Source of the DNA: Pseudodesulfovibrio sp. | GTDB lineage: Bacteria; Desulfobacterota; Desulfovibrionia; Desulfovibrionales; Desulfovibrionaceae | Assembly: GCF_028692895.1 (NCBI RefSeq) | Contig: NZ_JAQUWN010000007.1 | Coordinates: forward strand, 1 to 64,000 | DNA: 64,000 nt | Direction of reading: 5' to 3' | Shown here: positions 36,701 to 48,700 of the stretch, piece by piece | How positions within the stretch are numbered: the stretch's first letter is position 1 | How the letters are laid out: every line of letters begins with the position of its first letter | Made by a program: the position numbers and the translations under genes | Notes under the pieces: model-generated | Databases searched by the model: none | Seen by the model: only the letters and a program-made list of their open reading frames with translations | What the model was told of the DNA's origin: nothing

Positions 36701-39700
36701 GAACCTGCTTTCCATCAACTCCGCCGCCTACATCGTCAACACGGCAGGGACCGGCGTCACCGCCGGATCGGCCAGGGTCAACGCCGAGAGCGGCGGCAAG
36801 GCGTGGGCCTTCCTCATCGGCGTGGGCGCGGGCGGCACCGTGGGCGTCACGGGCCTGCTCTCCGTGTCCCGCGTGGGCGGCACGGCCCAGGCCTACACCG
36901 ACGGCGGTTCCATAACGACCCTCTCGGGCGGGCTGACCGTCTCGGCCTACGGCGGCACGGACATGCTGACCGTGGGCGTGGGCGTGGGCGCGGGCGGCAC
37001 GGTCGCGGCCAGCGGCTCGGTGGTCCTGGCCCTGGGCGGCAACACTGTCACGGCCGACGTGACCGGCGCCACCCTCGACCTGGCGGGCGACCTGGCCGTG
37101 ACGGCCGAGAACACCACCTCGGTCATCACCACCTCGCTCGGCGTGTCCGGCTCGGGCTCGGCCGCCGGGGCGGGCGGGCTGGCCATCAACCTGGCCACCT
37201 GGGGCGAGGCGGCCGCCTACGACCCGGCCAACTCCGGCTCCACGGCCAAGTCCAGCTCCTACGACGCGCTGGAGTTCGCCGGAACCAACGCGGCCGACGC
37301 CGGGTTCGTCACCCGCGCGCGGGTCGAGAGCCCGGGCATCGACGCCGGGAACATCACGGTCCGCGCACTGAACAAGTCTTCCTACGTGGCCGCCCTTATC
37401 ATGGTGGCCGGTTCGGGCGCGGCCGCCGGAGCGGGCGGGCTGGTCCTCAACATGATGGATTCCGCCGCCTCGGCGACCCTGGCCGTGGAGGGCAACGCCA
37501 CGGCTTCCGGCGCGGTCTCGGTCACGTCCGAGAACACCACAAGGCTGTGGGCCACCATGGCCTCGGTGGCCGGTTCGGGCGCGGCGGCGGGCGCTGGCTC
37601 CCTGGCCCTCAACCTTTCGGACGTCAGCAGCACCGCGGAGATCGCGGGCATCGCGGGCGCGGCCCTGCGCGCGGGCGGCGTGACGGTTTCGGCCTCGTCC
37701 GACGCGGACCTGTACGCCCTGGCCCTGGCCGTGGCGGCCTCGGGCGCGGCGGCGGGCGCTGGCTCCCTGGCCATCAACGCCTCCACCAACCCGACCAAGG
37801 CCTCCATCGCCGGTCCCGGTCCGAGCTTCGTGCTCACCGTGGACGGCGGCGGCTCGGTCAAGGTGCTGAGCCGGAACAACTCCACCCTGGTGGCGGGCTC
37901 CGTGGGCGTGGCCGCTTCCGGCACGGCGGCGGGCGGCGGCTCCATCTCCATCAACATCTCCTCCAAGGAGGGCCTGGCCGACACGGCCCGGCAGATCCGC
38001 CTGACCGACGCGGGCGCGACCCGGCTGCGCACCGGCGGCAGGCAGGTGGATGAGAACGCCAGCTTCTCCGGCCGCGTCGTTAACGGGGTCCTGTACCTCT
38101 TCGACAACTTCAACTCGGTGGTTCCCCTGTCCGGCAACGGCGTGACCAACGGCACGCACTATCTGTCCCTGACCGACGAGGACGGCGGCGAGACCCTCTA
38201 CTCCTTCACCCTGGCGGACCTCCTCCCGGACGGCGGCATCAACGCGGCCGCCCTGGTCGACACGGAGACCGGCGCGCGAGGCCTGGCCTCCGTGCCCGAG
38301 GACGCGACCTTCCTCTATCGCAGCAATCCCTACGGCGCGCCGATCTATACCTCCGACGCGGTGGCCGAAGTGGCCTCCTCCACGGCCGTGGTTGACGGCG
38401 CGACCATCACCGGCGAGAACATCGGCGGCGTAGTGGGCGACGTGGACCTTGATGTGGCGGCGAGCTCCGGCCGGACCACGGTCTCGGTGGCGGCTGGCGT
38501 GGCGGCCTCCGGCGGCGCGTCGGGCTACGGCTCGGTCAACGTGGCGGTGAGCAACAACCTCACCCAGGCCGTGGTGCAGAATTCCGTTCTCGCCCTGGGC
38601 GGGGGCGACCTATCGGTGACCGCCGACAACGTGGGCGGCTCCTACGGCGTGGGCGTGGCCGTGGCGGCCGGGGCCTTCGGCGCGGGCGGGGCCGTTGTAT
38701 CGGTCGGCGTGGACTCCGGCGACACCAACGCGGAACTGCTGGACACCCGCGTGACCAGCGTGCGCAACGTGACCGTCGCGGCCGACACGACCCTCACGGC
38801 CTTCAACCTCAACCTGGCGGCCGCTGGAGCCATCGGGGCGGGCGCGGCCACCGTGGCCGTCACCTCGATCAAGGGCGGCACCCTGGCCCGGATCTCCGGC
38901 GAGAGCATCACCGCCACCGGCGACGTGGCGGTCCACGCCGTCATGGGCAAGTCCTCCGCCACCACGAACATCGCCACCCTGGCGAGCGGCAAGAGCGGTC
39001 TTTCCGGCACCCTCGGCACGGCCAGCGAGCGCTACCAGGCGGCCGAGCTGGAGGCCAACTCCACCCACGCGGACACCCCGGACGAGGACACCCAGGCCAC
39101 CAGTTTCGCGGGCAGCCTTTCGGCCACGGGCATCCTCTCGGTGTCCATCGCCGCCTCGGGCGGCCTCGTGGCCGCCTCCGGCGCGCTGGCCATCAACAAC
39201 ATCTCCGGCAGCGTCCGGGCCGTGGTCAAGGACGCCAGCATCCGGTCCAACGGCTTCACCGTGGAATCGGGCATGGCCTCCTCGGTCCAGTCCTACGTGG
39301 TCTCGGCCGCCGTGGGCGGAATCGGCCTGGCCGGCTCCCTGGGCATCAACGCCATCACCGGCAAGACCACCGCCGAGGTGAGCAACGTCTCCCAGGTGGT
39401 GACCACCTCCTCGGTGGCGGCCATCCAGAACCTGACCATCACCGGCCTGGCCGTGGTAGTGGCGGCGGGCGCGGGCGCGGGCGGGTTCGGCCTGGTCGTC
39501 AACTCCCTCTCCGGCGACGTCAGCGCCCTGATCCGGGGCGGCAGCGTGCAGGCGGCGGGCGGCCTGGCTGTCACGGCCGACCGCGCCAGCAAGATCAACG
39601 CCTACGCCATCGGCGTCTCCCTGGGCCTGGCCGGGGCGGTCTCCGGCGGCGTGGCCGTCAACAGGCTGACCGGCAGCACCACGGCGGGCCTCTCCGGCGG

Positions 39701-42700
39701 CGCCGGACGCCTCTCGGTGTCCAACACCGGCGCGGTCCTGGTGCGCGCGCACGAAACCACCATCGCCACCACCCTGGGCGTGCAGGCGGCGGGCGGCGTC
39801 GGCATTTCCCTGGCCGCGGGCGTGGCCGTGACCACGGCCACCGGCACCGTGAAGGCGTACGCGGAAAAGGCGGACTTCACCACGGTGGCCAGCCTGACCG
39901 TGGACGCCCAGTCCACGGCGGACCTGACCATCAAGGGCATCGGCGCGGCCGTGGGCGCGATCGCGGGCGGCGTCGTGGTCTCGACCATCTCCCTGACCAA
40001 CCCCATCGCCGCCTACGTCAAGGACTCCACCCTGAGCAGGGTCGGGTCCGTGGACATCCTGGGCAACGGCGACTGGCACCTCTACGGCCTGAGCGTGGCG
40101 GGCGCGGCGGGCATCGTCTCCGGCAGCGCGTCCGTGACCACGGTCTCGGTGAAGGGCTCCGTGGACGCCTACCTCTCCGGCGTCACCCTGGCCAACGTGG
40201 GCCGCGTGGACGTCAAGGCCACGGGCACGCCCCGCAACGTCCGGGCCCTCTCCATCTCCCCCGCCATCTCCATTCTCGGCTCGGTGGGCGCGGCGGATGC
40301 GGAAGTGAACATCTCCCCGACCATCCGGGCCTACGCCGACAACATCTCGGTCAAGACCTTCGATCCCTCCCTGTCGCCCACCGACGTCGCAATCTCGGCC
40401 GAGCTGAAGCGTCCCCCCCTCGGGTACAGCGCCGAGGCCATCGGCTATGCCCTGTCCGCCGGGCTCCTCCTGGGCGTGAGCGGCACCAGCGCCGTGGCCA
40501 ACAACGCCTCGGTGGTCGAGGCTTACGTGCGCAACCTGGCGGTGGAGAGCCGCATGGGCTCGCTCGAAGTGCGCGCCAGGAACGAGGTCTCGCTGAACGC
40601 CGAGGGCCTCGGCGTCGGCGTCAGCCTCCTGGCGGGCGTGGGCGTGGCGGCCAGCTCCGTCAAGTCGCAGGGGATCACCCTGGCCTTCGTCACCGGCGCG
40701 GACAACCCCGCGGGCAAGCAGACCGCGTCCATCGCCGGGGACATGAGCGTGGTGGCCGAATCCGCCGTATACACCGACCAGAACACCACGGCGGGCGCGG
40801 GCGCGGTCGGCCTGGCCATCGCTGCGGGCACGGCCCGGCAGAACCTGTCCGGCATCACCGCCAGCGCCATCGGCGCGGACCTGGAAAACGAGGCCGCCGC
40901 CTCGCACAAGGCGATCTTCGACGCCAAGACCTTGAACCTGCGGGCGCAAAACGCCTTCTACACCAACATGTACTTCACGGCCGACGCGGTCGCCCTCCTG
41001 GGCGGCGCGGGCGGCACCGGCGTCCTGAACATCGGGGCCGACACCCGGGCCGTGGTCGGGAACGGCACGGAGCTGACGGCCGAGGACCTCTCCATCCTGA
41101 GCGAGAACGTCATCGTGCGCGGCCAGGGCGGCCACGACAACGGCGCGGACAGCACGGCCGTGGGCATCATCACGGTCAACGCGGGCGGCTCCGCCACCAA
41201 TATCGTCGCCAACAGCTCCGTGCTCATCGGCAGCGACGCGAAGCTGACGCACACCGGCGCCTCCACCAAGGACACCACCGGCATCCCCTCGGGCGAGCGG
41301 ATGGCCATCCAGGCCTTCAACGTCCTCGACGTGAGCGATTCCCTCGCCTTCACGGCGGGCGGGGCGCTCAACCTGGCCGTGGTGGCGGGCTCGGTCAAGA
41401 CCAAGCTGAACGCCACCGTGGACATCGGCGAGCGCGCCGTGGTGCGCACCTCCAACCCGCTGGGCGCGGATCTCGTCATCCACGCGGGCAGCTACGAGGC
41501 CGTGAACCTGGACGTCGGGTCCAGCCTCTGGGGCCTGGCCAGCGCCGGAGAGCTCAAGGCCAGGGCCGAGGTCACCTCCGCCAACAAGGTCAACGTCCAC
41601 GCGGACGCGCTGCTCTACAGCACCCTGGACCTGGCCGTCGGCACCGGCCGCATGGGCTACAAGTACGCCACGGACGAGAACGCCAACGCGGCCGGGACCG
41701 GCCACGAGATCGGCGACGCCGCGCTCTACATGTCCGGCGACATCTACGACCGGACGGTCCTGCCCATGTCCACGGGCGCGGGCAGCGCCCTGGTCTGGAC
41801 CCAGTCCAACATCATCACCGTGGACCAGGGCGCGGAGCTGATGTCGCGCGGGAACGCGGAGCTTTACGCCCAGCAGGGCTCCTTCACCGTCAAGAGCCAC
41901 ACCATGGCCCACAACTGGACCACGGCGATCTTCGGCAAGACCGACTATACGAAGAAGGACTCCATCTTCACCAACCAGGTGGTCATGAACGGCGTCGTGA
42001 CCGCCGGAGTGGACAACATCGTCGCGGCAGCCATCAAGAAGCTGACCTCCGAGCAGGACTGGAACGACGCCGTGGCCTCCGGGATAGTGCCCGAGGCCGA
42101 GGTGGCGCGGGTCAAGGCGGCCCTGGCCACCTTCGAGAGCGCCTTCGGCTACAGCTACTTCGACTACCTGGCCGACCCGGACGGCAAGCTGTCCGAGCTC
42201 ATGCAGTCGGGCCTGAACCAGGCCCAGGGCTTCGACGACGCCAAGTGGACCGAGATCATCGGCTCCATGTCGGACAGCCTCGAATTCTTCGGCGTCACCT
42301 CCCTCATCTCCGACGTGTTCACCACCCTCTGCAACTCCTCCATGGAGGAGCTCAGGAACCTCCAGGCGAGCGCGGCCAGCTTCTCCGGCCTGTTTGACGG
42401 GCTGGACCTGACGGTGGCGGAGGCGCTGTACAAGGACGATGGCGGCAACGCGGCCCCGGCCCTCTTCTGGCAATCCATCCTGCATGGCGACGCCGACCTT
42501 CGGACCAAGATGAACTACTTTGACGCCCTGGAGGCCGACGGCTACAACTTCGCGACCCTTCAGGCCGACGACCTGGCCGCGGCCAACGCCCTGGGCGCCA
42601 TCGCGGCGAGCTTCGGCTACGACGCCACGGCCGTGAGCGGCATGAGCGCGGCCGACTGGTCCACGCTGGCCACGGCCTACCGGAACGTCGCCGCGCTGAG

Positions 42701-45700
42701 CGCCGCGCAGGCGGACGCCATCAACATCCTGGTGGACGCCCTGGGCGGCAGCTACGCCCGGGCCAAGACCCTCTGGGCCGCCTACGGCCAACTCACCTCG
42801 GCCAACACCCTCAAGACGGGCTCGAACCTGACCGCCGCCGGCTGGCGGTGGATGCTGGACGCGGTCCGCGATTCGCACGTCACCACCGGGGCGGGGGGAA
42901 TAGAGACCGTCTCCTACGACGCGGACTGGACCGTCGACCTGGAGGACGCCTACCAGGCCATGGACGGCGAGAACTTCGACTACGGCCAGGCCTCGACGGC
43001 GGACAAGGCCGTGCTCGACGCCTTCCTGTCCGGGCGCATCGACGACGGCGTCCGTCCGGCGGGCGGCGACTGGACCACGTACTACAAGGTCGCCGACATG
43101 ACCTGGACCTCGGGCTCGGGCGAGGCCATCTCCCTGGCCACCGCGCTTCAGGCGGTTTCGGACGGGCTGTCCCAGTCCATGCTCGACGGGCTGGAGGCCG
43201 TGAAGGATCACCCGATGCTCTTTGACGACGGGTTCGTGGCCACGGTGCGCGAAGTCGGCGGACAGGCGGGCAACACCCTGCTGGGCGGGACGACGCTGAC
43301 CCGGGAGCAACTGGTGCTGGTCGGCCTGATGCAGGTCACCATGGGCGACCCGGACCTGACGGCCCTGTATGGCGCGCACGCCTACGCCACCTACTGCAAC
43401 GCCTACTCGCTGAACAGCCAGGTGAACGTGGTCGACGACAGCGTCAAGGCCTACCTGGAGACCGAGCTCGGCTACTACGTCACCGGACAGAACGCGGACC
43501 AACTGACCTACGAGGTCAGCAGGAACACCGAGGGGAACGCCCTTTACAACGAATACCGCCGCCTGCAGCGGATGGTGGAGATCTACGGCAAGTCCGACGC
43601 CTCCTCCCGGGTCATCCTGGCGCAGATGAAGTCCATGCAGGCCGATCTCGCGGCCTACGGCTTCGGAACCATCAGCGCCTCCGGGGCCTTTGTCCTGGGC
43701 GACGGCAGCTCCGTCAGCATGGTCACGGTCAAGGACATGCTGGTCAGCAAGGGCAACGTGAACGTCTATGCCGACGTCGTGTCGGGCGGCGGCGTGCTGG
43801 AGGCCCTGGACGATGCCTCGCTGACCGTGAGCACCTCCATCTCCACCCTTTACGTGGACAACCTGACGATCAGCTCCAAGGAGGGCGGCAAGGTCAACAT
43901 CTTCAATGGCGCGGCCGCCGGAACGGTGACGCTCCGGTCGCACTCCGGCTCCGCGGCGACCATGACGGTGCGGCAGGAGAACCAGCGCGGCACCTTGCTG
44001 GCCGGGAACCTGTACAACCTCTCCGGGACCACGATCCTGACCAGCGAAGGCGACATGTCCATCGTCGGCGACGTCTTCGCCCGGACCATGTCGGTCACCG
44101 CCAAGGGCAACCTGACCATCAATCTCTCCAAGGACGGCTCCCTGTACAACGCGGGCGGCCTGCCGATATCCATCGGCGGCGACATGAACAGGTACAACAT
44201 CAATGGGCTGACCCTCAGCAGCCGGGGCAGCCTGCGCTCCCTGGGCGACATCAACATCAGCGCGACCTACATCAACGTCAACGGGCTGATCCAGTCCGGT
44301 CTCAAGTCCTACGACATCGACATCACGGGCTCCAAGACCACCGGGTACCTGGCCATCCGCGACGACGGCACCGCCTATTCCAACTCCTCGGTCACGGCGT
44401 CCACCAAGTACAGCGTCAAGCTCTACACCTACGACGGCACAACCGACACCTACACCCTCGACCCCATCTACGCGGGCGGCGGCCACGTCTACATCACCGG
44501 CGCCATGTTCAACACCAACGCGGGCATGGGCGAGATCGCGGTCTACAACAACCCGGACGTCGACATCCGCAACACGACGCAGTCCACCCTGGTCGTCCAG
44601 GGCGTGGACACCGGCTCCACCGAGGCCGGAGGGGTCTTCCGGCGCTCCACGTCCAGCCAGTCCTGGACCCGTCTGTCCGGCTCCTACAGGCAAACCAACG
44701 GGAATCTCAAGTACAACTTCCTGGTGGGCAGCTCCTCGGGCCTGATCAGCACCTACGAACTGACCGTCAAGAAGTGGCAGGGCTGGGACGCCTTCGACTG
44801 GCTCATCCCCGACTCGTCGGACATGAGCCTCACCCAGGAGAAGCGGACCAACAACACGCCTTTGGACGACACCGGCGGCTACATCACCGACGGCGTCAGC
44901 GCCCATAATCAGGTGGTCGCGGTGGGCGGCTACACGAGGCTAGACATCGGCGCCCTCACGAACAGGCTCATCGGCTTCAACATCACCATGGAGACCAACC
45001 AGGTCTCCGGCACCTATGCGCGCTACGTCGTCAACACGGGCGAAGCCGTGGTGCAGAACTACGATCCCCAGGTGTCCTGGCACGGCGCGTTCCTGTGGCG
45101 GTACCAGTCCGTCTACTACAAGACCGTGATAACCCAGGCCCAGCAGACCGTGTTCTGGGTGCAACTGGATACCGACAAGGCCATCAACGTCTCCGCACCC
45201 GGACAGGGGACCGGCTCCATCTCGATCAACAGCGTCGGAAGCGTGGTCCTCGACGGAGCGGTGAACGGCTCCGGCGACATCTCCATCACCAGCAGCCAGG
45301 GCGACGTCACCGACGCGGCGGAGAGCTGGATCAACAGCTCCTCGGGCTCCGTGTCCGTCACGGCGACCGTCGGCTCCGTGGGCCGGGAGTCGGGCCGCGC
45401 CGCGTCCGATTCCTCGACGCTCAAGATTGTGGCGGGCGGCTCCGCCATCACCCTGAACGCGGGCGGCGACGTCCACGCCAGGTTCGCCGGCGGCGACGCC
45501 ACAGTGGCGGTTCAGGCGGCCGGGACGGCCTCGCTGTCGTCCGACCGCGTGCTCTACGGCGAGATCGGCGCGGCCGAGATCACCCTCTCCGCCTTCGGCG
45601 GCATGGGCAGCGCGGCCAGCGCCCTCAAGCTCGGCAACCGAACCGATCCTTCGGCCGGCGCCCTGGTCACGGCGGCCGTGACCGGCCCCACGGGCGACAT

Positions 45701-48700
45701 CTACCTCTCCGCCCCGTGGTCGGACCTGGGCATGGTCCAGGTCTCGGCCCCCGGCACGGTGGACATCCTCGCCACCGGCGCGCTGACCGACGCCAACACC
45801 CGGCAGACCGTGGACCAGCAGGACCTGGAGCGGCTCAAGGGCATGTGGGCCCGCCTGGGCATCCTGGCCTCGGACGACCCGGCGGTCTACGAGCAGCAGG
45901 TGCAGGACAGGATCGACGCGGAGTGCGCGCAGCTCACCAACGCCTATCACAGCCACCACGACTTCATGGAGACCATGGAGCAGGCGGGCGGGCGTGACGC
46001 CTACGCCGCGCGGCTCGCTGCCGATTCGTCCCGCGGATTCGCGGACGAGGCGGCGGCCGTCGCCTGGATCGACGAGTACCGGGCGAACCTGGAAGGCCAG
46101 CTCAACGACTTCGATTCCTCGCTCCTGGCCTCCCCCTACGACGCCGATCTGTCCGTGAACTGGGCGAACCTGACCGACGCGGGGCGGAAGGACGCCCTGC
46201 GGGCGCAGGCCGAGTCCTCCCTGTGGGACAAGGCGACCCTGACCTCCAAGATGACGGACGCCCTCTACGGCGGCACCACCACGACCCTGTACACGGAAGT
46301 GGCGAACATCCTGGCCCGCGACATCAACCTTCATGCCGGGTCCATCGGGCAGTGCGGAGTCGACCGGCAGTACGTCATCAGCGGCTACGCGGCCAAGCTG
46401 GCGGCGGACAGCTTCTCGGACGACGAGCGGTTCTACCTGGCTTACGCCACGGCCGGGGAGAAGCTCCTCGACACCGGCGCGGACACCATGACCATCCGGC
46501 TGCAACACTACGTGGTGGAGGATTACCAGGCCAAGCTGGGCGGGACCATGGACTTCACCGAGCGCGACCGCTTCTACATCTGGACCTCGGAATCCTCGGA
46601 CCGCGGCTATGACGCGGCGACCGACGCCCTGACCATCCGGCTGAACGACGACCTGAACGTCCTGCTCGCGGGCGGCAAGCTCGACCTCTTCGCCCAGGCG
46701 GACGCCCTGATCGGCACCGGCGTGAAGAGCCTGAGCCTCAGCGGCGGGCAGGACCTGACCGTGGGAGCCGCCACGGCCCAGGCGGGCGAGCTGCGCATCA
46801 AGGCGGACGGCAACCTCTACGCCACGGCCGACGGGGCCGGGCTCTCGGCGGGCACACTCCTGGTGGCCGAGGCCAGCAACGGCGTCCTGGGCGCGGCCGA
46901 CGCCGCGTTCACCATCGGGTCCCACGCCCTGGCGGCCTTCCGCGCCTCGGGCGAGATCAATCTGAAGAACCGGGCCGGAACCGCGCTGAACCTGGAGTTG
47001 CTGAACACGGACACCGGCGGCGCGGTCCACTCCACCGAGAACGTTACCTTCATCAACGGAAATCTGACCCTGGACTCCAACCTCGCCATCACGAGCGACA
47101 AGGACGTGCTCCTCCAAGGCGGGACCATCGCGGTGAGCGACGGCGTCTCGCTGCAGGGCCGGACGGTGGCCTTCGACGGCGCCTCGCTGACCCTGGCCAA
47201 CGGCGTGACCGTGCGGGGCGATACCGTGTCCCTGACGGGCTCCGGCCCGATCTCGGCCACGGACTCGACCCTGACCGCGACCACCACGCTGACCCTGGCC
47301 GGGGCGGACATCGCGCTGAACAACACGGCCCTGCACGGTGGCGCGGTGTCTTTGGGCGGCGCGGCCCTGACCCTGGTCAACGGCGCGACCGCGCAGGGCG
47401 ACGCCGTGACCCTGACCGGGACCGGCCCGATTTCGGCCACGGGCTCGACCCTGACCGCGACCGACACGCTGGCCCTGACCGGAGGGAACATCGTCCTGGA
47501 CGGCGCGACCCTGCACGGCGGCATCGTAAACCTGGACGGCGCGGCCCTGACCCTGACCAACGGCGCGACCGCGCAGGGCGACGCCGTGACCCTGACCGGG
47601 ACCGGCCCGATCTCGGCCACGGGCTCGACCCTGACCGCGACCACCGCGCTGACCCTGGCCGGGGCGGACATCATTCTGGACAACGCCAGCCTGCGGGGCG
47701 TCACGGTGTCCGTGGACGGCGCGGCCCTGACCCTGACCAACGGCGCTACCGTGCGGGGCGACACCGTGTCCCTGACCGGGACCGGGGCCGTGTCGACGAG
47801 CGGCGTCGTAAACCTGGATGGCGACAACGGGCTGGCGCTGGAGGGCTCCACCATCGACCTGGCCGAGGGCGCGAGCCTGACGGGCTCGGACGTGCTCCTG
47901 CGGCTGAACGGCCTTGACGCCGTCGGCGAGTCCTGGGTCAGGATCGCCGACGGGGCGTCCCTGCACACCTCGGACGGCCGTCCGGTGGTTCTGGTCGGCA
48001 GCGGCCTGGACAGCGACGTCCTCGACTTCGCGGACAGCGGACTGGCCGGGAACTGGACCCTGGACGGGCCCGGAAGCGGCCTGATGGGCAACGGCAACCT
48101 CGACCTCGCCTTTTCCGCCATCGAGAAGATCGCGGCGGGGAGCGGTGACGACGTGGTGGTCCTGACCGGGACCGGCGGCGTGAACACCCTGGCCCTGGGC
48201 GAAGGATACGGCGCAGTGGACGGCAGCGGCCTCGCCACGCGCTCCACCTGGAGCTTCGGCGGCGGGACCGGCAGCCTCACGGCCGAGGGCGGCGCAACGC
48301 GCATCGGCTCGATGACCGGCGTCAGCGAGATCTTCGGCTCCGAGGCGGGCGACGCGCTCTCCTACGACGACCCCCTGGTTCCGGCCGATTGGCTCGTGGA
48401 GCTGGACAACGACAACGGCGGCACCCTGAACGGCATCCGTTTCAGCAACATCTCCGCCACCACCCAGGTCTCGGCCAACAGCACCTTCGAACTGAAGTCC
48501 CACATGAACGTCATCGACCTCCAGTCCGGCCCGGCCACGATCTTCATCTACTCCGGCGGTTACTTCGACAGTCTCACGGTGGGCGCTGGCGTGATCGTCG
48601 TGGACATGCGGCCTTCGCCGCGACCGGTGAACGTGATGACGCCCGTGGGCCCCGGCGGCGAGACCCCGGCTTCGGGCGGCGGGTCCCAGCCGGTCCTGCT

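Noticed and set aside
48120..48200. RTX calcium-binding array in the giant protein
   Set aside because: Only one GSGDDVVVL-like segment, with no run of GGxGxDxxx nonapeptides.
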